A stretch of DNA of 37,262 bases, taken from positions 1 to 37,262 of the forward strand of contig JANYJF010000034.1 in the NCBI GenBank assembly GCA_025361885.1. Direction: 5' to 3'. The stretch is from Coriobacteriia bacterium (lineage in GTDB: Bacteria; Actinomycetota; Coriobacteriia; Anaerosomatales; PALSA-660). Position numbers and translations under genes: made by a program. Positions 1 through 8,903 of the stretch are shown piece by piece. The first letter of the stretch is position 1, and the number at the start of each line of letters is the position of its first letter. The notes under the pieces were generated by a model. That model saw nothing but the letters and a program-made list of their open reading frames with translations. It was not told the origin of the DNA and made no database searches.

Positions 1-1
1 A

Positions 2-478
2 GGGCACTCCGAGCGCAGGCAGTACTTCGGCGAGACCGACGAGACCGTCAACAAGAAGGTGCACGCTGTGTTCGGCGCCGGCATGACGCCGATCATGTGC
101 TGTGGCGAGAGCCTCGAGACGCACGAGGCGGGCGAGACGACCTCGTATGTGCGCAGGCAGGTCCAGGAGGGCCTCAAGGGGCTCGACGCGGAGCAGGCCG
201 CGAAGATCGTGGTCGCCTACGAGCCCATCTGGGCCATCGGAACAGGTCGCACCGCTATCCCGGAGAAAGCCAACGACGTCGCCCGAATGATCCGCGCCAC
301 CGTCGGGGCGCTGTACGGCCCTCCGGCCGCAATGTCGATGCGCGTGCTGTATGGCGGCTCGGTCAAACCCGAGAACGCCGCCATGTTCTTCAACGAACCG
401 GACATCGATGGCGCCCTCGTGGGCGGCGCGGCGCTGGTGGCGGAGTCCTTCTCCGGCATCGTGCACGCGGCGCTGTAG
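2..478 (+). CDS. tpiA: Triosephosphate isomerase, C-terminal part (5' cut by window edge)
   Basis: This is the C-terminal ~158 residues of triosephosphate isomerase, the glycolytic enzyme that interconverts dihydroxyacetone phosphate and glyceraldehyde 3-phosphate in the cytoplasm. The frame is open from base 2 and begins with the GHSERRQYFGE segment that follows the (missing) catalytic histidine region. The catalytic glutamate lies in AYEPIWAIGTG, and the phosphate-binding loops are seen in YGGSVKPENA and DGALVGGAAL. The stop is TAG at 476-478, and gpmI begins 11 bases later. tpiA next to gpmI and secG is a common bacterial glycolytic arrangement, so gap and pgk probably lie upstream outside the window. 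Identification is secure; the true start is not visible. Confidence 0.97.
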   Translation, partial: GHSERRQYFGETDETVNKKVHAVFGAGMTPIMCCGESLETHEAGETTSYVRRQVQEGLKGLDAEQAAKIVVAYEPIWAIGTGRTAIPEKANDVARMIRATVGALYGPPAAMSMRVLYGGSVKPENAAMFFNEPDIDGALVGGAALVAESFSGIVHAAL

Positions 479-489
479 GGCCGGCCACG

Positions 490-2010
490 ATGCTCCGCAC
501 GCCGATAGCGCTCATCATCATGGACGGCTACGGGCTCGCGCCCGCCGGACCGGGCAACGCCATCTCGCTTGCGCGCACGCCGAACCTTGACGCGCTGTTC
601 GTCGGCGAGCCATGGGCGCCGCTGGCGTGCTCCGGGCTGGCTGTCGGCCTGCCGGTCGGCCAGATGGGCAACTCGGAGGTCGGGCACCTCAACATCGGAG
701 CCGGCCGGGTGGTCCACCAGGAGCTGACCCGCATCGACTTGGCGATCTCGGACGGCTCGTTCTTCGACAACGAGGTGCTGGTCGGGGCCATCGACGCCGC
801 TGTGGCCGACGGCCGGGCGGTGCACCTCATGGGTCTCGTGTCCGACGGCGGCGTCCACAGTCACATATCGCACCTCTTCGCGCTGCTCGAACTCGCGATG
901 CGCCGCGGCGCCAGCGACGTGTTCGTCCATTGTTTCCTCGACGGCCGCGACGTCTCGCCATCGAGCGGGGAGGGCTTCGTGGCGCAGGTCGAGACGAAGA
1001 CCGCCGAGATCGGCGTCGGTGAGGTCGCGACGGTCATGGGACGTTACTGGGCCATGGACCGCGACAACCGGTGGGAGCGCGTCGAGCGCGCATGGCGGGC
1101 GCTCGTCTTGGGCGACGCCAAGGAGGTCGACGGCGGCTCCGAGGCCGTCGCGCGCAGCTATGCGGAGGGTGTCACCGACGAGTTCGTCGAGCCGCTGAAG
1201 GTGGCAGGCGTCGACGGGCGCATGAGCGACGGGGACGCCGTCATCTTCTTCAACTTCCGCCCCGACCGTGCGCGCGAGATCACTCGCGCGCTGGTCGACC
1301 CGGCGTTCGACCACTTCGCGCGTCCAGTCACCCCGGCGCTGCGGTTCGTGTGCCTCACCGGCTACGACCCCACGATCCCGGCGCCTGTGGCCTATCCGAA
1401 GGACCTCCCGTGCTGCACGCTGGCCGACGTCATCGCGGGTGCGGGGCTGCGCCAACTGCACATCGCCGAGACCGAGAAGTACGCGCATGTCACGTTCTTC
1501 CTCAACGGGGGGAGCGAGCCTCCAAAGCCGGGTGAGGAGCGCGTGCTCATCCCCAGCCCCAAGATCCCGACGTACGACCTGCAGCCGGAGATGAGCGAGC
1601 CGGGCGTCACCGAAGCTCTGGTCGCGGCCATCGCGGACCGGTGGGCGGACGTCTATATCGTCAACTACGCGAACTGTGACATGGTCGGGCACACGGGCTT
1701 CATCGGGGCGACGGTCCGCGCGGTCGAAGCCGTCGACGACGGCGTGGGCAGAGTCATCGCGGCGATCCTGGCGGCCGGTGGTCAGGCGATCGTGACCGCG
1801 GACCACGGCAACGCCGACCGCATGCTCGCCGAGGACGGCTCGCCCTACACGGCGCACACTACCGCCGACGTCCCCATGATCGTGGTGGGGGACGGTATAG
1901 CGGGCGTCCGCTGTGGCGGACGGCTTGCGGACGTCGCCCCCACCCTGCTCGATCTCATGGGAATGGCGCAGCCTCCGGAGTGGACGGGGACGTCTCTCTT
2001 GGAGCGGTAG
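490..2010 (+). CDS. gpmI: 2,3-bisphosphoglycerate-independent phosphoglycerate mutase
   Basis: This 506-residue enzyme of the alkaline phosphatase superfamily interconverts 3- and 2-phosphoglycerate in glycolysis using two Mn ions and a phosphoserine intermediate. The N-terminal metal site is seen in MDGYG (Asp12). The nucleophile is Ser62 in QMGNSEVGHLNIG, and late metal ligands are in TADHGNAD and AHTTADVPM. Length fits the family (~510). I chose ATG 490 although the frame stays open upstream to 97, because that upstream part overlaps tpiA and only from 490 does the protein match the family N-terminus (IALIIMDGYG). It probably belongs to the tpiA transcript, with an 11-base gap. Confidence 0.97.
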   Translation: MLRTPIALIIMDGYGLAPAGPGNAISLARTPNLDALFVGEPWAPLACSGLAVGLPVGQMGNSEVGHLNIGAGRVVHQELTRIDLAISDGSFFDNEVLVGAIDAAVADGRAVHLMGLVSDGGVHSHISHLFALLELAMRRGASDVFVHCFLDGRDVSPSSGEGFVAQVETKTAEIGVGEVATVMGRYWAMDRDNRWERVERAWRALVLGDAKEVDGGSEAVARSYAEGVTDEFVEPLKVAGVDGRMSDGDAVIFFNFRPDRAREITRALVDPAFDHFARPVTPALRFVCLTGYDPTIPAPVAYPKDLPCCTLADVIAGAGLRQLHIAETEKYAHVTFFLNGGSEPPKPGEERVLIPSPKIPTYDLQPEMSEPGVTEALVAAIADRWADVYIVNYANCDMVGHTGFIGATVRAVEAVDDGVGRVIAAILAAGGQAIVTADHGNADRMLAEDGSPYTAHTTADVPMIVVGDGIAGVRCGGRLADVAPTLLDLMGMAQPPEWTGTSLLER

Positions 2011-2044
2011 CCCGTCTGGAACGGCATACGCCGATGCGTGGTCC

Positions 2045-2073
2045 TTGAGCCGTTCCCCCGGTGTGCGTATACT
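2045..2073 (+). promoter_or_regulatory. Sigma-70-type promoter of secG
   Basis: A -35 TTGAGC (2045-2050) and a -10 TATACT (2068-2073) are separated by 17 bases. Transcription would start near 2080, about 70 bases before secG. This suggests secG has its own promoter even though it follows gpmI. Confidence 0.6.
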
Positions 2074-2148
2074 GACCGATGCTCATACTTCGAAGCCACA
2101 CGTCGGGCGCCGCGGGACCGCGACGCCTATGAACACTAGGAGATGCTC

Positions 2149-2469
2149 GTGATCGTCTTCGCAGCAACATCCGCAACACTCGCGACCACGACCGCGGGCG
2201 GTGCCGCGACCTCGTCGGTGGCCGCCGCCAATCCGCTGGTATATATCCTCATGGTGCTGCAGGTCGTCACCTCGGTCGGTCTGGTCGTCTTCGTGCTCCT
2301 GCACTCCGGCAAGGGCACGGGGCTGTCGTCGATGCTCGGAGGCGTCTCTTCCGCGGCGTCGGGCACCGCGGTCATCGAGAAGAACCTGGACCGCATAACC
2401 GTCGGACTTGCGATCGCGTGGGCTGTCAGCTCTTTGCTCCTGATGGTGGCGTGGCGCCCGCTCGGCTAG
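2149..2469 (+). CDS. secG: Preprotein translocase subunit SecG
   Basis: SecG is a small membrane subunit of the SecYEG protein-export channel. The ~106-residue product has two hydrophobic helices (roughly 29-52 and 80-100) flanking the conserved loop HSGKGTGLSSMLGG, the signature that identifies SecG. Start choice: AGGAG (2138-2142) is 6 bases before GTG 2149 but directly abuts ATG 2143, so GTG is preferred; ATG 2143 would add two residues. A perfect hairpin follows the stop. Its location after gpmI is a frequent arrangement in Gram-positive-type genomes. Confidence 0.92.
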   Translation: MIVFAATSATLATTTAGGAATSSVAAANPLVYILMVLQVVTSVGLVVFVLLHSGKGTGLSSMLGGVSSAASGTAVIEKNLDRITVGLAIAWAVSSLLLMVAWRPLG

Positions 2470-2499
2470 ATCCGGCTCACTCACATCCGTATCGAGCTC

Positions 2500-2527
2500 G
2501 ACGCCCGTCTCGATCGAGACGGGCGTC
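2500..2527 (+). terminator. Perfect 28-base palindrome, terminator of secG
   Basis: The 28 bases form an uninterrupted perfect inverted repeat: a 12-base arm GACGCCCGTCTC, a GATC tetraloop and the matching arm. It starts 31 bases after the secG stop. There is no T tract, as is common for hairpin terminators in GC-rich genomes. Confidence 0.7.
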
Positions 2528-2600
2528 GTCGGCTATCGGGAGCGGCTGTGGCGGCGCATGGAGCCGCTGCGTGCTTGCATTAACAATCCGGTAGCGTGAA

Positions 2601-2614
2601 ACTCTCCTGAGAGT
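2601..2614. promoter_or_regulatory. Dyad upstream of the peptide transporter operon, possible operator
   Basis: ACTCTCCTGAGAGT is a 14-base inverted repeat with 6-base arms and a 2-base centre. It lies 137 bases before the dppA start and just after a possible -35 (TTGCAT, 2575-2580). Position and symmetry fit a repressor site, but no regulator can be assigned. Confidence 0.25.
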
Positions 2615-2750
2615 CATGGATCGGCCACCACGCGCGCCGGGGAGCGGCGCCGGGCGGCGCATCCGCGCTCCAAGGAGGGATGTCGCAAACGACCCAGATG
2701 CTGCGTTGATCATTCGAATGTCCTGTGTCCCTAAGAGGGGAGGCACCATC

Positions 2751-4427
2751 TTGAGCAAGCGCACTCGCACCATTCTCGCTGCGGCGCTAGCGCTCTCGCT
2801 CGTCGCTCTTGCGTTCGGAGCTGCGGGTTGCACGCCCAAGCGCGGCGGTACCGCTTCCGCCAGCGACACGCCCGTCAAGGGCGGTACGCTCTCGTACTAT
2901 GTCAACGAGCCTGCGTACATCGATCCGTACAACACGCAGGAATCCGAAGGCACCAATGTCGAGCAGTCCTTGTTCGACAGCCTCACCGCCATCAACCCCC
3001 TGACCTCCAAGCTCGAGCCCGCCGCGGCCGAGTCGTGGAAGGCCAATAGCGATGGCACCGTGTGGACGTTCAAGTTGCGCAAGGGCGCGAAGTTCCACGA
3101 CGGCACCCCCGTCGGCGCCAAGGACTTCAAGTACGCCTGGGAGCGCATCGCGAACCCCGCCACCGACCCGAAGAACCCGTCGGTCATCAGCTACCACTTG
3201 TCCCCTGTCAAGGGCTTCCAGGAGATGGCTGACGGCAAGGCCACCGATCTCACCGGCGTCAAGGTCATCGACGACCTCACGCTCGAGGTCACGCTGACCG
3301 AGTCCTTCGCCGACTTCGAGTACGTCGTGGCCCACCCGGCCCTCGCGCCGGTGCCGAAGGCCGCGGTCGAGAAGGACCCGAAGGCGTTCGCCGAGGCTCC
3401 CGTCGGCAACGGTCCCTTCAAGATGTCGGGTACGTGGAAGCACGACCAGTACATCAAGGTCGTCCGCTTCGATGGCTACTACGGCACGAAGGCGAATCTC
3501 GACGGTATCGATTTCAAGATCTTCAAGGACGAGGACACCGCATTCCGCGAGTTCGAAGCCGGCAACATCGACTTCACCTCGATCCCCACCGGCAAGATCG
3601 GCGCGAGCAAGACCAAGTACGGCGTCTCCGCCGACGGCTACACCGTCAACCCCAAGACCCAGGTCCTTCTGGGTGCTGAGACTGCTGTCTACTACATGCT
3701 CATGAACAACACCGACCCGATCCTCAAGAACCCCAAGGTGCGCGCCGCCATCTCCATGGCCATCAACCGCCAGGCGCTGTGCGACACACTGTACGAAGGC
3801 ACCCGCAAGCCGGCCACGGGCATCGTCCCGCCGGGCATCGTCGGCTTCCAGCCGAACGCCTGGGCCGCCACCAAGTACGATCTCCAGGGCGCCAAGAAGA
3901 TGCTGGCCGACGCCGGCTATCCCGGTGGCGCGGGCATCCCCGAGTTCTCCCTGTCCTTCAACACCGGCCAGGGCCACGAGAAGGTCATGGAGCTCGTCGG
4001 CTCCGACCTCGCCAAGATCGGCATCAAGACCAAGCCCGACGGTGCCGAGTGGGCGCAGTACCTCAAGCAGCTCGACGCCGGCACGTATCAGATCGGCCGC
4101 CTCGGCTGGATCGCCGACTACCCGATCTTCGACAACTTCATCAACCCGATCTTCCAGTCGAAGTCGGGCGACAACAAGTCGAAGTTCGTCGACGCATCTG
4201 TCGACTCCGCCATCACGGACGCTCGAAAGATCACCGATGGTGCCAAGCGCATCGCGGCCTACCAGGACATGGAGAAGAAGATCGGCGAGCAGACCCCGGT
4301 CGCACCGCTGACCTTCTACGCTCACCGTCACGTAGGTTCCTCGCGCGTGCACAACCTGATCTACAGCCCGATGGGTCTGGGCGCGTTCGACAAGTGCTGG
4401 ATCGTCGCTCCGGCCGCCAAGAAGTAG
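2751..4427 (+). CDS. dppA: Peptide ABC transporter substrate-binding lipoprotein (DppA/OppA family)
   Basis: This 558-residue extracytoplasmic solute-binding protein (SBP_bac_5 family) captures oligopeptides for the importer encoded downstream. An N-terminal signal of ~22 hydrophobic residues ends in FGAAGC, a lipobox-like site, so the mature protein is probably lipid-anchored at Cys. Family hallmarks include KGGTLSYYVNEPAYIDPYN near the N-terminus, WTFKLRKGAKFHDGTPVGAKDF and the C-terminal region GWIADYPIFDNF. TTG 2751 is chosen because GAGGGGAGG lies 7 bases before it; an in-frame ATG at 2718 has no such site. The chosen symbol means the family; whether it takes di- or oligopeptides cannot be read from sequence. 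Confidence 0.9.
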   Translation: MSKRTRTILAAALALSLVALAFGAAGCTPKRGGTASASDTPVKGGTLSYYVNEPAYIDPYNTQESEGTNVEQSLFDSLTAINPLTSKLEPAAAESWKANSDGTVWTFKLRKGAKFHDGTPVGAKDFKYAWERIANPATDPKNPSVISYHLSPVKGFQEMADGKATDLTGVKVIDDLTLEVTLTESFADFEYVVAHPALAPVPKAAVEKDPKAFAEAPVGNGPFKMSGTWKHDQYIKVVRFDGYYGTKANLDGIDFKIFKDEDTAFREFEAGNIDFTSIPTGKIGASKTKYGVSADGYTVNPKTQVLLGAETAVYYMLMNNTDPILKNPKVRAAISMAINRQALCDTLYEGTRKPATGIVPPGIVGFQPNAWAATKYDLQGAKKMLADAGYPGGAGIPEFSLSFNTGQGHEKVMELVGSDLAKIGIKTKPDGAEWAQYLKQLDAGTYQIGRLGWIADYPIFDNFINPIFQSKSGDNKSKFVDASVDSAITDARKITDGAKRIAAYQDMEKKIGEQTPVAPLTFYAHRHVGSSRVHNLIYSPMGLGAFDKCWIVAPAAKK

Positions 4428-4459
4428 TCTTGCGGCAGGGAGCAACTAGCGAGTAACGT

Positions 4460-4489
4460 GGCGGGGCGCCCGAACCCGGGCGCCCCGCC
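4460..4489 (+). terminator. Strong intra-operon hairpin between dppA and dppB
   Basis: A 13-base stem (left arm GGCGGGGCGCCCG) closes an AACC loop at 4473-4476. It sits between the binding-protein and permease genes with no T tract. In ABC importer operons such hairpins commonly stabilise the 5' mRNA or terminate partially, giving more binding protein than permease. Confidence 0.65.
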
Positions 4490-4538
4490 TCACGCGTGTC
4501 CCACCCATCGGATCTCTCACGACAGGCCAAGGTCAGCC

Positions 4539-5516
4539 ATGCTCAAGTACATCGCACGCCGAGTCCTCCAGGTGATCCCTGTCTTCATCGGTGTGACTCT
4601 CGTGCTGTTCCTCCTGCAAGCGGTCATTCCCGGAGACCCGGTCAAGATGATCACGGGCGAGCGGGCCATGTCGCCGGCACTGCGGCTGCAGATCATGAAG
4701 GCCAACAACCTGGACAAGCCCATCCCCGTCCAGTACGTCATCTACGTCAACAAGCTTCTCCACGGCGATCTGGGCACGTCCTACCAGCGGGGTCGCGCCG
4801 TGAGGGACATGCTCGGCGAGAAGTACCCGTACACGGTCAAGCTCGCCTTCGCCGCCATCATCATCGAGATCATCGTTGGCATCGCCGCCGGCATCATCTC
4901 TGCAGTCAAGCGGTACTCGTTCCTCGACGTTCTCGTGACGCTCTCGACATCCGTTCTCGTTTCCGTACCAGTGTTCTGGCTCGGCATGCTGCTGCAGGTG
5001 TTCTTCGGCATCCTGCTCAAACAGTGGTCGGGCGGGCAGATCTACATGCCCATCTCGGGAGCAGGAGGGCTGAGTACGGATTTCCCCGACTGGGTCTACC
5101 TGGTCCTGCCCGCCATCACATTGGCGTCGGTCTCGACGGCGTACGCGGCGCGCATCATGCGCAGTCAGCTGCTCGAGATCATGGGCGCCGATTACATCCG
5201 CACAGCACGCGCGAAGGGCCTCACCAGCCAGGCCGTGATCTGGCGGCACGCACTCAAGAATGCGCTCATCCCCGTTGTGACATTCATCGGTCTCGATCTC
5301 GGGGCGATGCTGTCCGGCGCGATACTCACCGAGACCGTGTACAACTACCCGGGCATCGGCCTCGAGATCTACCTCGCGATCGGCCGGCGCGACTGGCCCG
5401 TCGTCATGGGCGGAGTCGTCCTGGTGGTGGTCGTGGTCATGGTCATCAACCTGATAGTCGATGTCAGCTACGCATTCCTCGACCCGCGCATCCGGTATGG
5501 CGGCGCCGCCGAGTAA
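4539..5516 (+). CDS. dppB: Peptide ABC transporter permease (DppB/OppB family)
   Basis: This 325-residue inner membrane permease forms one half of the peptide channel. About six membrane helices are visible, starting with RRVLQVIPVFIGVTLVLFLL. The binding-protein-dependent transport motif that docks the ATPase is present (MGADYIRTARAKGL followed by HALKNALIPVVT). The C-terminal VDVSYAFLDPRIRYG is typical of DppB. ATG 4539 follows AAGG with good spacing. It is separated from dppA by the hairpin at 4460-4489 and followed 36 bases later by dppC. Confidence 0.93.
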   Translation: MLKYIARRVLQVIPVFIGVTLVLFLLQAVIPGDPVKMITGERAMSPALRLQIMKANNLDKPIPVQYVIYVNKLLHGDLGTSYQRGRAVRDMLGEKYPYTVKLAFAAIIIEIIVGIAAGIISAVKRYSFLDVLVTLSTSVLVSVPVFWLGMLLQVFFGILLKQWSGGQIYMPISGAGGLSTDFPDWVYLVLPAITLASVSTAYAARIMRSQLLEIMGADYIRTARAKGLTSQAVIWRHALKNALIPVVTFIGLDLGAMLSGAILTETVYNYPGIGLEIYLAIGRRDWPVVMGGVVLVVVVVMVINLIVDVSYAFLDPRIRYGGAAE

Positions 5517-5552
5517 TCCCCGTCTCATCTCTCGCACGTACGCGGAGGCACG

Positions 5553-6536
5553 ATGTCAGATCACGATCACATTCCACATGAGGCGCGGGACCGCCAGGAG
5601 ACCCTGGACGCGATCCGCGAGACCGGGCAGCCGTTCCCGCCTTCCGAGGAGTTCGAGCTTCACGCTGGTGACAGCCGCACTCTGTGGGGCGACGCGCTGC
5701 GGCGCATGCTCAAGAACAAGCTCGCGGTGGCGGCTGTCGTGTGGCTGCTGTTGATGGTGATGCTGGCCGTCTCTGCGGACCTGTGGGTGCCGCAGACCTT
5801 CGGCAGTCCCACCAAGATCGACACCACGACCATCGTCAAGCAGCGCCTGATCCCGCCTTCGATGGGGCATCCCTTCGGCACGGACGACCTGGGCCGCGAC
5901 ATCTTCGCCCGCGTCATCTACGGGGCGCGCATCTCGCTCGCCGTTGGCATCCTGGCCACAGCCATCTCGATCGTCATCGGGCTGATCATGGGCGCCCTGT
6001 CCGGCTACTACGGTGGTCTGATCGACGCCGGGATAATGCGATTGGCGGACGTCTTCTTCGCCTTCCCCTACATACTGTTCGTCGTCGCACTGATCGCAGT
6101 GCTCGGCAAGGGCTTCATCAATGTGTTCATCGCCATCGGGATCCTGGGCTGGGCGTCCATCGCCCGTGTGTTCCGAAGTTCGATCCTGTCGGTGAAGGAG
6201 AACGACTACGTTGACGCCGCGCGAGCCTTGGGCGCCAGCGACCTCCGCATCATGGCGAGGCACATCATGCCCAACGCGGTCGCTCCGATCATCGTCTACT
6301 CCACCATGTCGATCGGCGGGGCGATCCTGACCGAGGCGGCCCTGAGCTTCCTCGGAATGGGCGTGCAGCCGCCGACGCCCGCGTGGGGGCTGATGCTCAA
6401 CGACGCGCAGAACTTCATGGAGACCGCTCCTTGGATGATGATCTGGCCAGGTCTGGCCATCCTGACGACCGTACTCGCGTTCGTGCTGCTCGGTGACGGG
6501 CTCCGCGATGCGCTCGACGTGAAGATGAAGGACTAG
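5553..6536 (+). CDS. dppC: Peptide ABC transporter permease (DppC/OppC family)
   Basis: This 327-residue second permease subunit pairs with DppB. A soluble N-terminal segment of ~50 residues precedes TRTLWGDALRRMLKNKLAVA-like OppC_N sequence and six membrane helices. The family signature HPFGTDDLGRDIFARVIYGARISL is split around residues ~107-130. The ATPase-docking motif is ENDYVDAARALGASDLRIMARHIMPN. GGAGG (5544-5548) lies 4 bases before ATG 5553. dppD begins 4 bases after the stop, so the two are translated in tight succession. Confidence 0.93.
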   Translation: MSDHDHIPHEARDRQETLDAIRETGQPFPPSEEFELHAGDSRTLWGDALRRMLKNKLAVAAVVWLLLMVMLAVSADLWVPQTFGSPTKIDTTTIVKQRLIPPSMGHPFGTDDLGRDIFARVIYGARISLAVGILATAISIVIGLIMGALSGYYGGLIDAGIMRLADVFFAFPYILFVVALIAVLGKGFINVFIAIGILGWASIARVFRSSILSVKENDYVDAARALGASDLRIMARHIMPNAVAPIIVYSTMSIGGAILTEAALSFLGMGVQPPTPAWGLMLNDAQNFMETAPWMMIWPGLAILTTVLAFVLLGDGLRDALDVKMKD

Positions 6537-6540
6537 CGCG

Positions 6541-7557
6541 ATGACGATGCTCCTTGAGGTAGACGATCTCCGCATGTACTTCCACACCCGCGACGGGATC
6601 GTGAAGGCCGTCGACGGGGTCAGCTTCACACTGGATCGCGGCCAGACGCTCGGCGTGGTGGGAGAGTCGGGCTCAGGCAAGTCGGTCACCGCCATGACCA
6701 TCATGCAGCTCATCCCGATGCCCCCGGGCAAGGTGGAGTCGGGCCGCGTGCTGTTCAAAGGCGCCGACATGCTCGAGATGAGCGAGGACCAGGTCCGGAA
6801 GCTGCGAGGCAACCGCATCGCGATGATCTTCCAAGACCCCATGACCTCACTCAACCCGGTCTACAGGATCGGACAGCAGATCGGGGAGTCGCTGCGGCTG
6901 CACAAGGGCATGGACCGCAAGGCCGCGGCCGCCCGTGCCGTGGAGCTGCTGACGCTCGTCGGCATCCCGCACTCGGACGAGCGGACGAAGGACTACCCGC
7001 ACCAGTTCTCCGGCGGCATGCGGCAGCGCGCCATGATCGCGATGGCGCTCGCGTGCGATCCCGACATCCTGATAGCTGACGAGCCGACCACCGCGCTCGA
7101 CGTCACCATCCAGGCGCAGATCATCGAGCTTATGACCGAGCTGCAGAAGCGCACGGGCTCGGCGATCATCATGATCACACATGATCTGGGCGTCGTCGCC
7201 GACATCGCCGACAAGGTGCTGGTCATGTACGCGGGCAAGCCGGTCGAGTATGGCGTGAAAGACGACGTCTACTACCGCCCGCTCCACCCGTACACGTGGG
7301 GCTTGCTGGACAGCCTTCCGCGCCACGACGTGAACGAGAAGACGGCGCTGTGCCCGATCCAGGGTCAGCCCCCCAGCCTCATCAACGTACCCTCCGGATG
7401 CGCGTTCCACCCCCGGTGTCCATACGCGACCTCGAAGTGCCGCAGCGAAGTGCCCGCGCTGCGTGACATCGGCGGCGAGCACTTCGCTGCGTGCCACTAC
7501 GCCGGGGACCCCGGCTTCGAGCGCGGAGTCATCGAGTGCGCGGGAGTGGGTGCGTGA
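6541..7557 (+). CDS. dppD: Peptide ABC transporter ATP-binding protein (DppD/OppD family)
   Basis: This 338-residue cytoplasmic ATPase powers peptide import. Walker A is GESGSGKS, the ABC signature [15 protein letters not shown], and Walker [12 protein letters not shown], followed by the H-loop ITHDLG. The C-terminal oligopeptide-transporter extension contains cysteines in [15 protein letters not shown], which in this family can bind an iron-sulfur cluster. ATG 6541 is used; ATG 6547 is an alternative. The stop overlaps the start of dppF by one base. Confidence 0.93.
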   Translation: MTMLLEVDDLRMYFHTRDGIVKAVDGVSFTLDRGQTLGVVGESGSGKSVTAMTIMQLIPMPPGKVESGRVLFKGADMLEMSEDQVRKLRGNRIAMIFQDPMTSLNPVYRIGQQIGESLRLHKGMDRKAAAARAVELLTLVGIPHSDERTKDYPHQFSGGMRQRAMIAMALACDPDILIADEPTTALDVTIQAQIIELMTELQKRTGSAIIMITHDLGVVADIADKVLVMYAGKPVEYGVKDDVYYRPLHPYTWGLLDSLPRHDVNEKTALCPIQGQPPSLINVPSGCAFHPRCPYATSKCRSEVPALRDIGGEHFAACHYAGDPGFERGVIECAGVGA

Positions 7558-8606
7558 TGAGCGAACTTCTCAAGGTGGAGGGTCTGGTCAAGCACTTTCC
7601 GGTCGAGAAGGGCCTGCTCCTGGGCCGCTTCGCGGGCCACGTGTCGGCCGTCGAGAACGTGTCGTTCTCGGTGTCGAAGGGCGAGACACTCGGAGTCGTG
7701 GGCGAGTCCGGATGCGGTAAGTCGACGACCGGCCGCTGCATCATGCGGCTGACAGAGCCGACGGCCGGCTCCATCACCTTCGACGGAACGGATGTGCGCG
7801 CGTTGCGCGGCGCGGCGCTCAAGGCGTTCAGGCGCGACGTCCAGATCATCTTCCAGGACCCCTATGCGAGCCTGAACCCGCGCATGACCATCGGCGAGAT
7901 AATCATGGAGCCGTTGCAGATACACCGCATCGGCACAGCAGCGGTGCAGAAGACCAAGGCCCGCGACCTGCTGGACCTGGTCGGGCTCAATCCAGAGCAC
8001 ATCAACCGGTACCCGCACGAGTTCTCCGGCGGCCAGAGACAGCGCATCGGCGTCGCGCGTGCTCTTGCGCTCGAGCCGAAGCTCATCGTGTGTGACGAGC
8101 CGGTGTCGGCACTCGATGTCTCGATCCAGGCGCAGGTCATCAATCTGCTCGAGGACCTGCAGAAGCGCCTTGGGCTGACGTACCTGTTCATCGCGCACGA
8201 CCTGTCCGTCGTGCGGCACATCTCCGACCACGTGGCCGTCATGTACCTCGGCAAGATCGTCGAGATCTCAGACTGGGTCGCGCTCTACGACCAGCCGAAC
8301 CACCCGTACACGCAGTCGCTGCTCTCGGCGGTGCCGGTGCCCGATCCTGAGAAGATGCGGTGCCGCGAGCGCATCATCCTGCAGGGCGACGTTCCCTCGC
8401 CGATCAACCCGCCTACGGGCTGCCGGTTCCACACACGTTGTCCGATCGCGCAGTTCCCGATCTGCTCCGAGAGCGAGCCCGAACTGCGGGAGGTCGCACC
8501 GGGCCACCGGGCGGCGTGCCACTTCGCGAAGGCGCACCCGATCCCGGTCGAGGCGATGCGTCCGGCGGTCTGCTCACCCGACGAGACGGTCGGCATCCGG
8601 GCGTAG
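7557..8606 (+). CDS. dppF: Peptide ABC transporter ATP-binding protein (DppF/OppF family)
   Basis: This 349-residue second ATPase heterodimerises with DppD. It shows Walker A GESGCGKS, signature [15 protein letters not shown], Walker [13 protein letters not shown] and the C-terminal [16 protein letters not shown] extension. The frame is open upstream to 7491, but ATG 7557 overlaps the dppD stop in TGATG and gives the normal DppF N-terminus ([13 protein letters not shown]), so it is preferred. It closes the dppABCDF operon; tRNA-Leu follows 69 bases later with its own promoter. Confidence 0.93.
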   Translation: MSELLKVEGLVKHFPVEKGLLLGRFAGHVSAVENVSFSVSKGETLGVVGESGCGKSTTGRCIMRLTEPTAGSITFDGTDVRALRGAALKAFRRDVQIIFQDPYASLNPRMTIGEIIMEPLQIHRIGTAAVQKTKARDLLDLVGLNPEHINRYPHEFSGGQRQRIGVARALALEPKLIVCDEPVSALDVSIQAQVINLLEDLQKRLGLTYLFIAHDLSVVRHISDHVAVMYLGKIVEISDWVALYDQPNHPYTQSLLSAVPVPDPEKMRCRERIILQGDVPSPINPPTGCRFHTRCPIAQFPICSESEPELREVAPGHRAACHFAKAHPIPVEAMRPAVCSPDETVGIRA

Positions 8607-8617
8607 CATCGCCGTGT

Positions 8618-8645
8618 TTGCACGCCGCTGGCGTGCTGGTATACT
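8618..8645 (+). promoter_or_regulatory. Sigma-70-type promoter of tRNA-Leu
   Basis: TTGCAC (8618-8623) and TATACT (8640-8645) are separated by 16 bases. The predicted start is about 25 bases before the tRNA. Confidence 0.65.
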
Positions 8646-8675
8646 TCCCCTCGCTGTCCCTCGGGGCGGCGGAGT

Positions 8676-8761
8676 GCGCGAGTGGTGGAATGGCAGACAC
8701 GCAAGCTTGAGGTGCTTGTGGGCGCAAGCCCGTGGGGGTTCAAATCCCCCCTCGCGCACCA
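8676..8761 (+). tRNA. tRNA-Leu (anticodon GAG)
   Basis: An 86-base class II tRNA. The acceptor stem is GCGCGAG with CTCGCGC, then discriminator A and an encoded CCA. The anticodon stem CAAGC/GCTTG holds the loop TTGAGGT (anticodon GAG, reading CUC/CUU). The long variable arm contains GGGC-GCAA-GCCC, and the T loop is GGTTCAAAT. Confidence 0.96.
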
Positions 8762-8775
8762 ACGAAACGAAGAGC

Positions 8776-8807
8776 GCGGGCCCCGTCCGGGAACGGACGG
8801 GGCCCGC
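8776..8807 (+). terminator. Terminator of tRNA-Leu
   Basis: A 13-base stem (left arm GCGGGCCCCGTCC) encloses the loop GGGAAC (8789-8794) and is followed by TTCG. It lies 15 bases after the tRNA. Confidence 0.8.
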
Positions 8808-8903
8808 TTCGCGCACCGGGGTGGTCCCTGCGTCCCGTGTCCGATGCGAGGTGTAGCATCACCGGCGAAGACATGGCGATTGCGGATGAGGTGGACTTGC
8901 GGG

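Noticed and set aside
217-1857. Long minus-strand open frame of 546 codons opposite gpmI
   Set aside because: It is Arg/Asp/Val-rich shadow sequence produced by GC-rich codon bias. The plus strand encodes clear TpiA and GpmI.
2787-4445. Long minus-strand open frame of 552 codons opposite dppA
   Set aside because: It is complementary to a well-conserved binding protein, and its translation is low-complexity with no family features.
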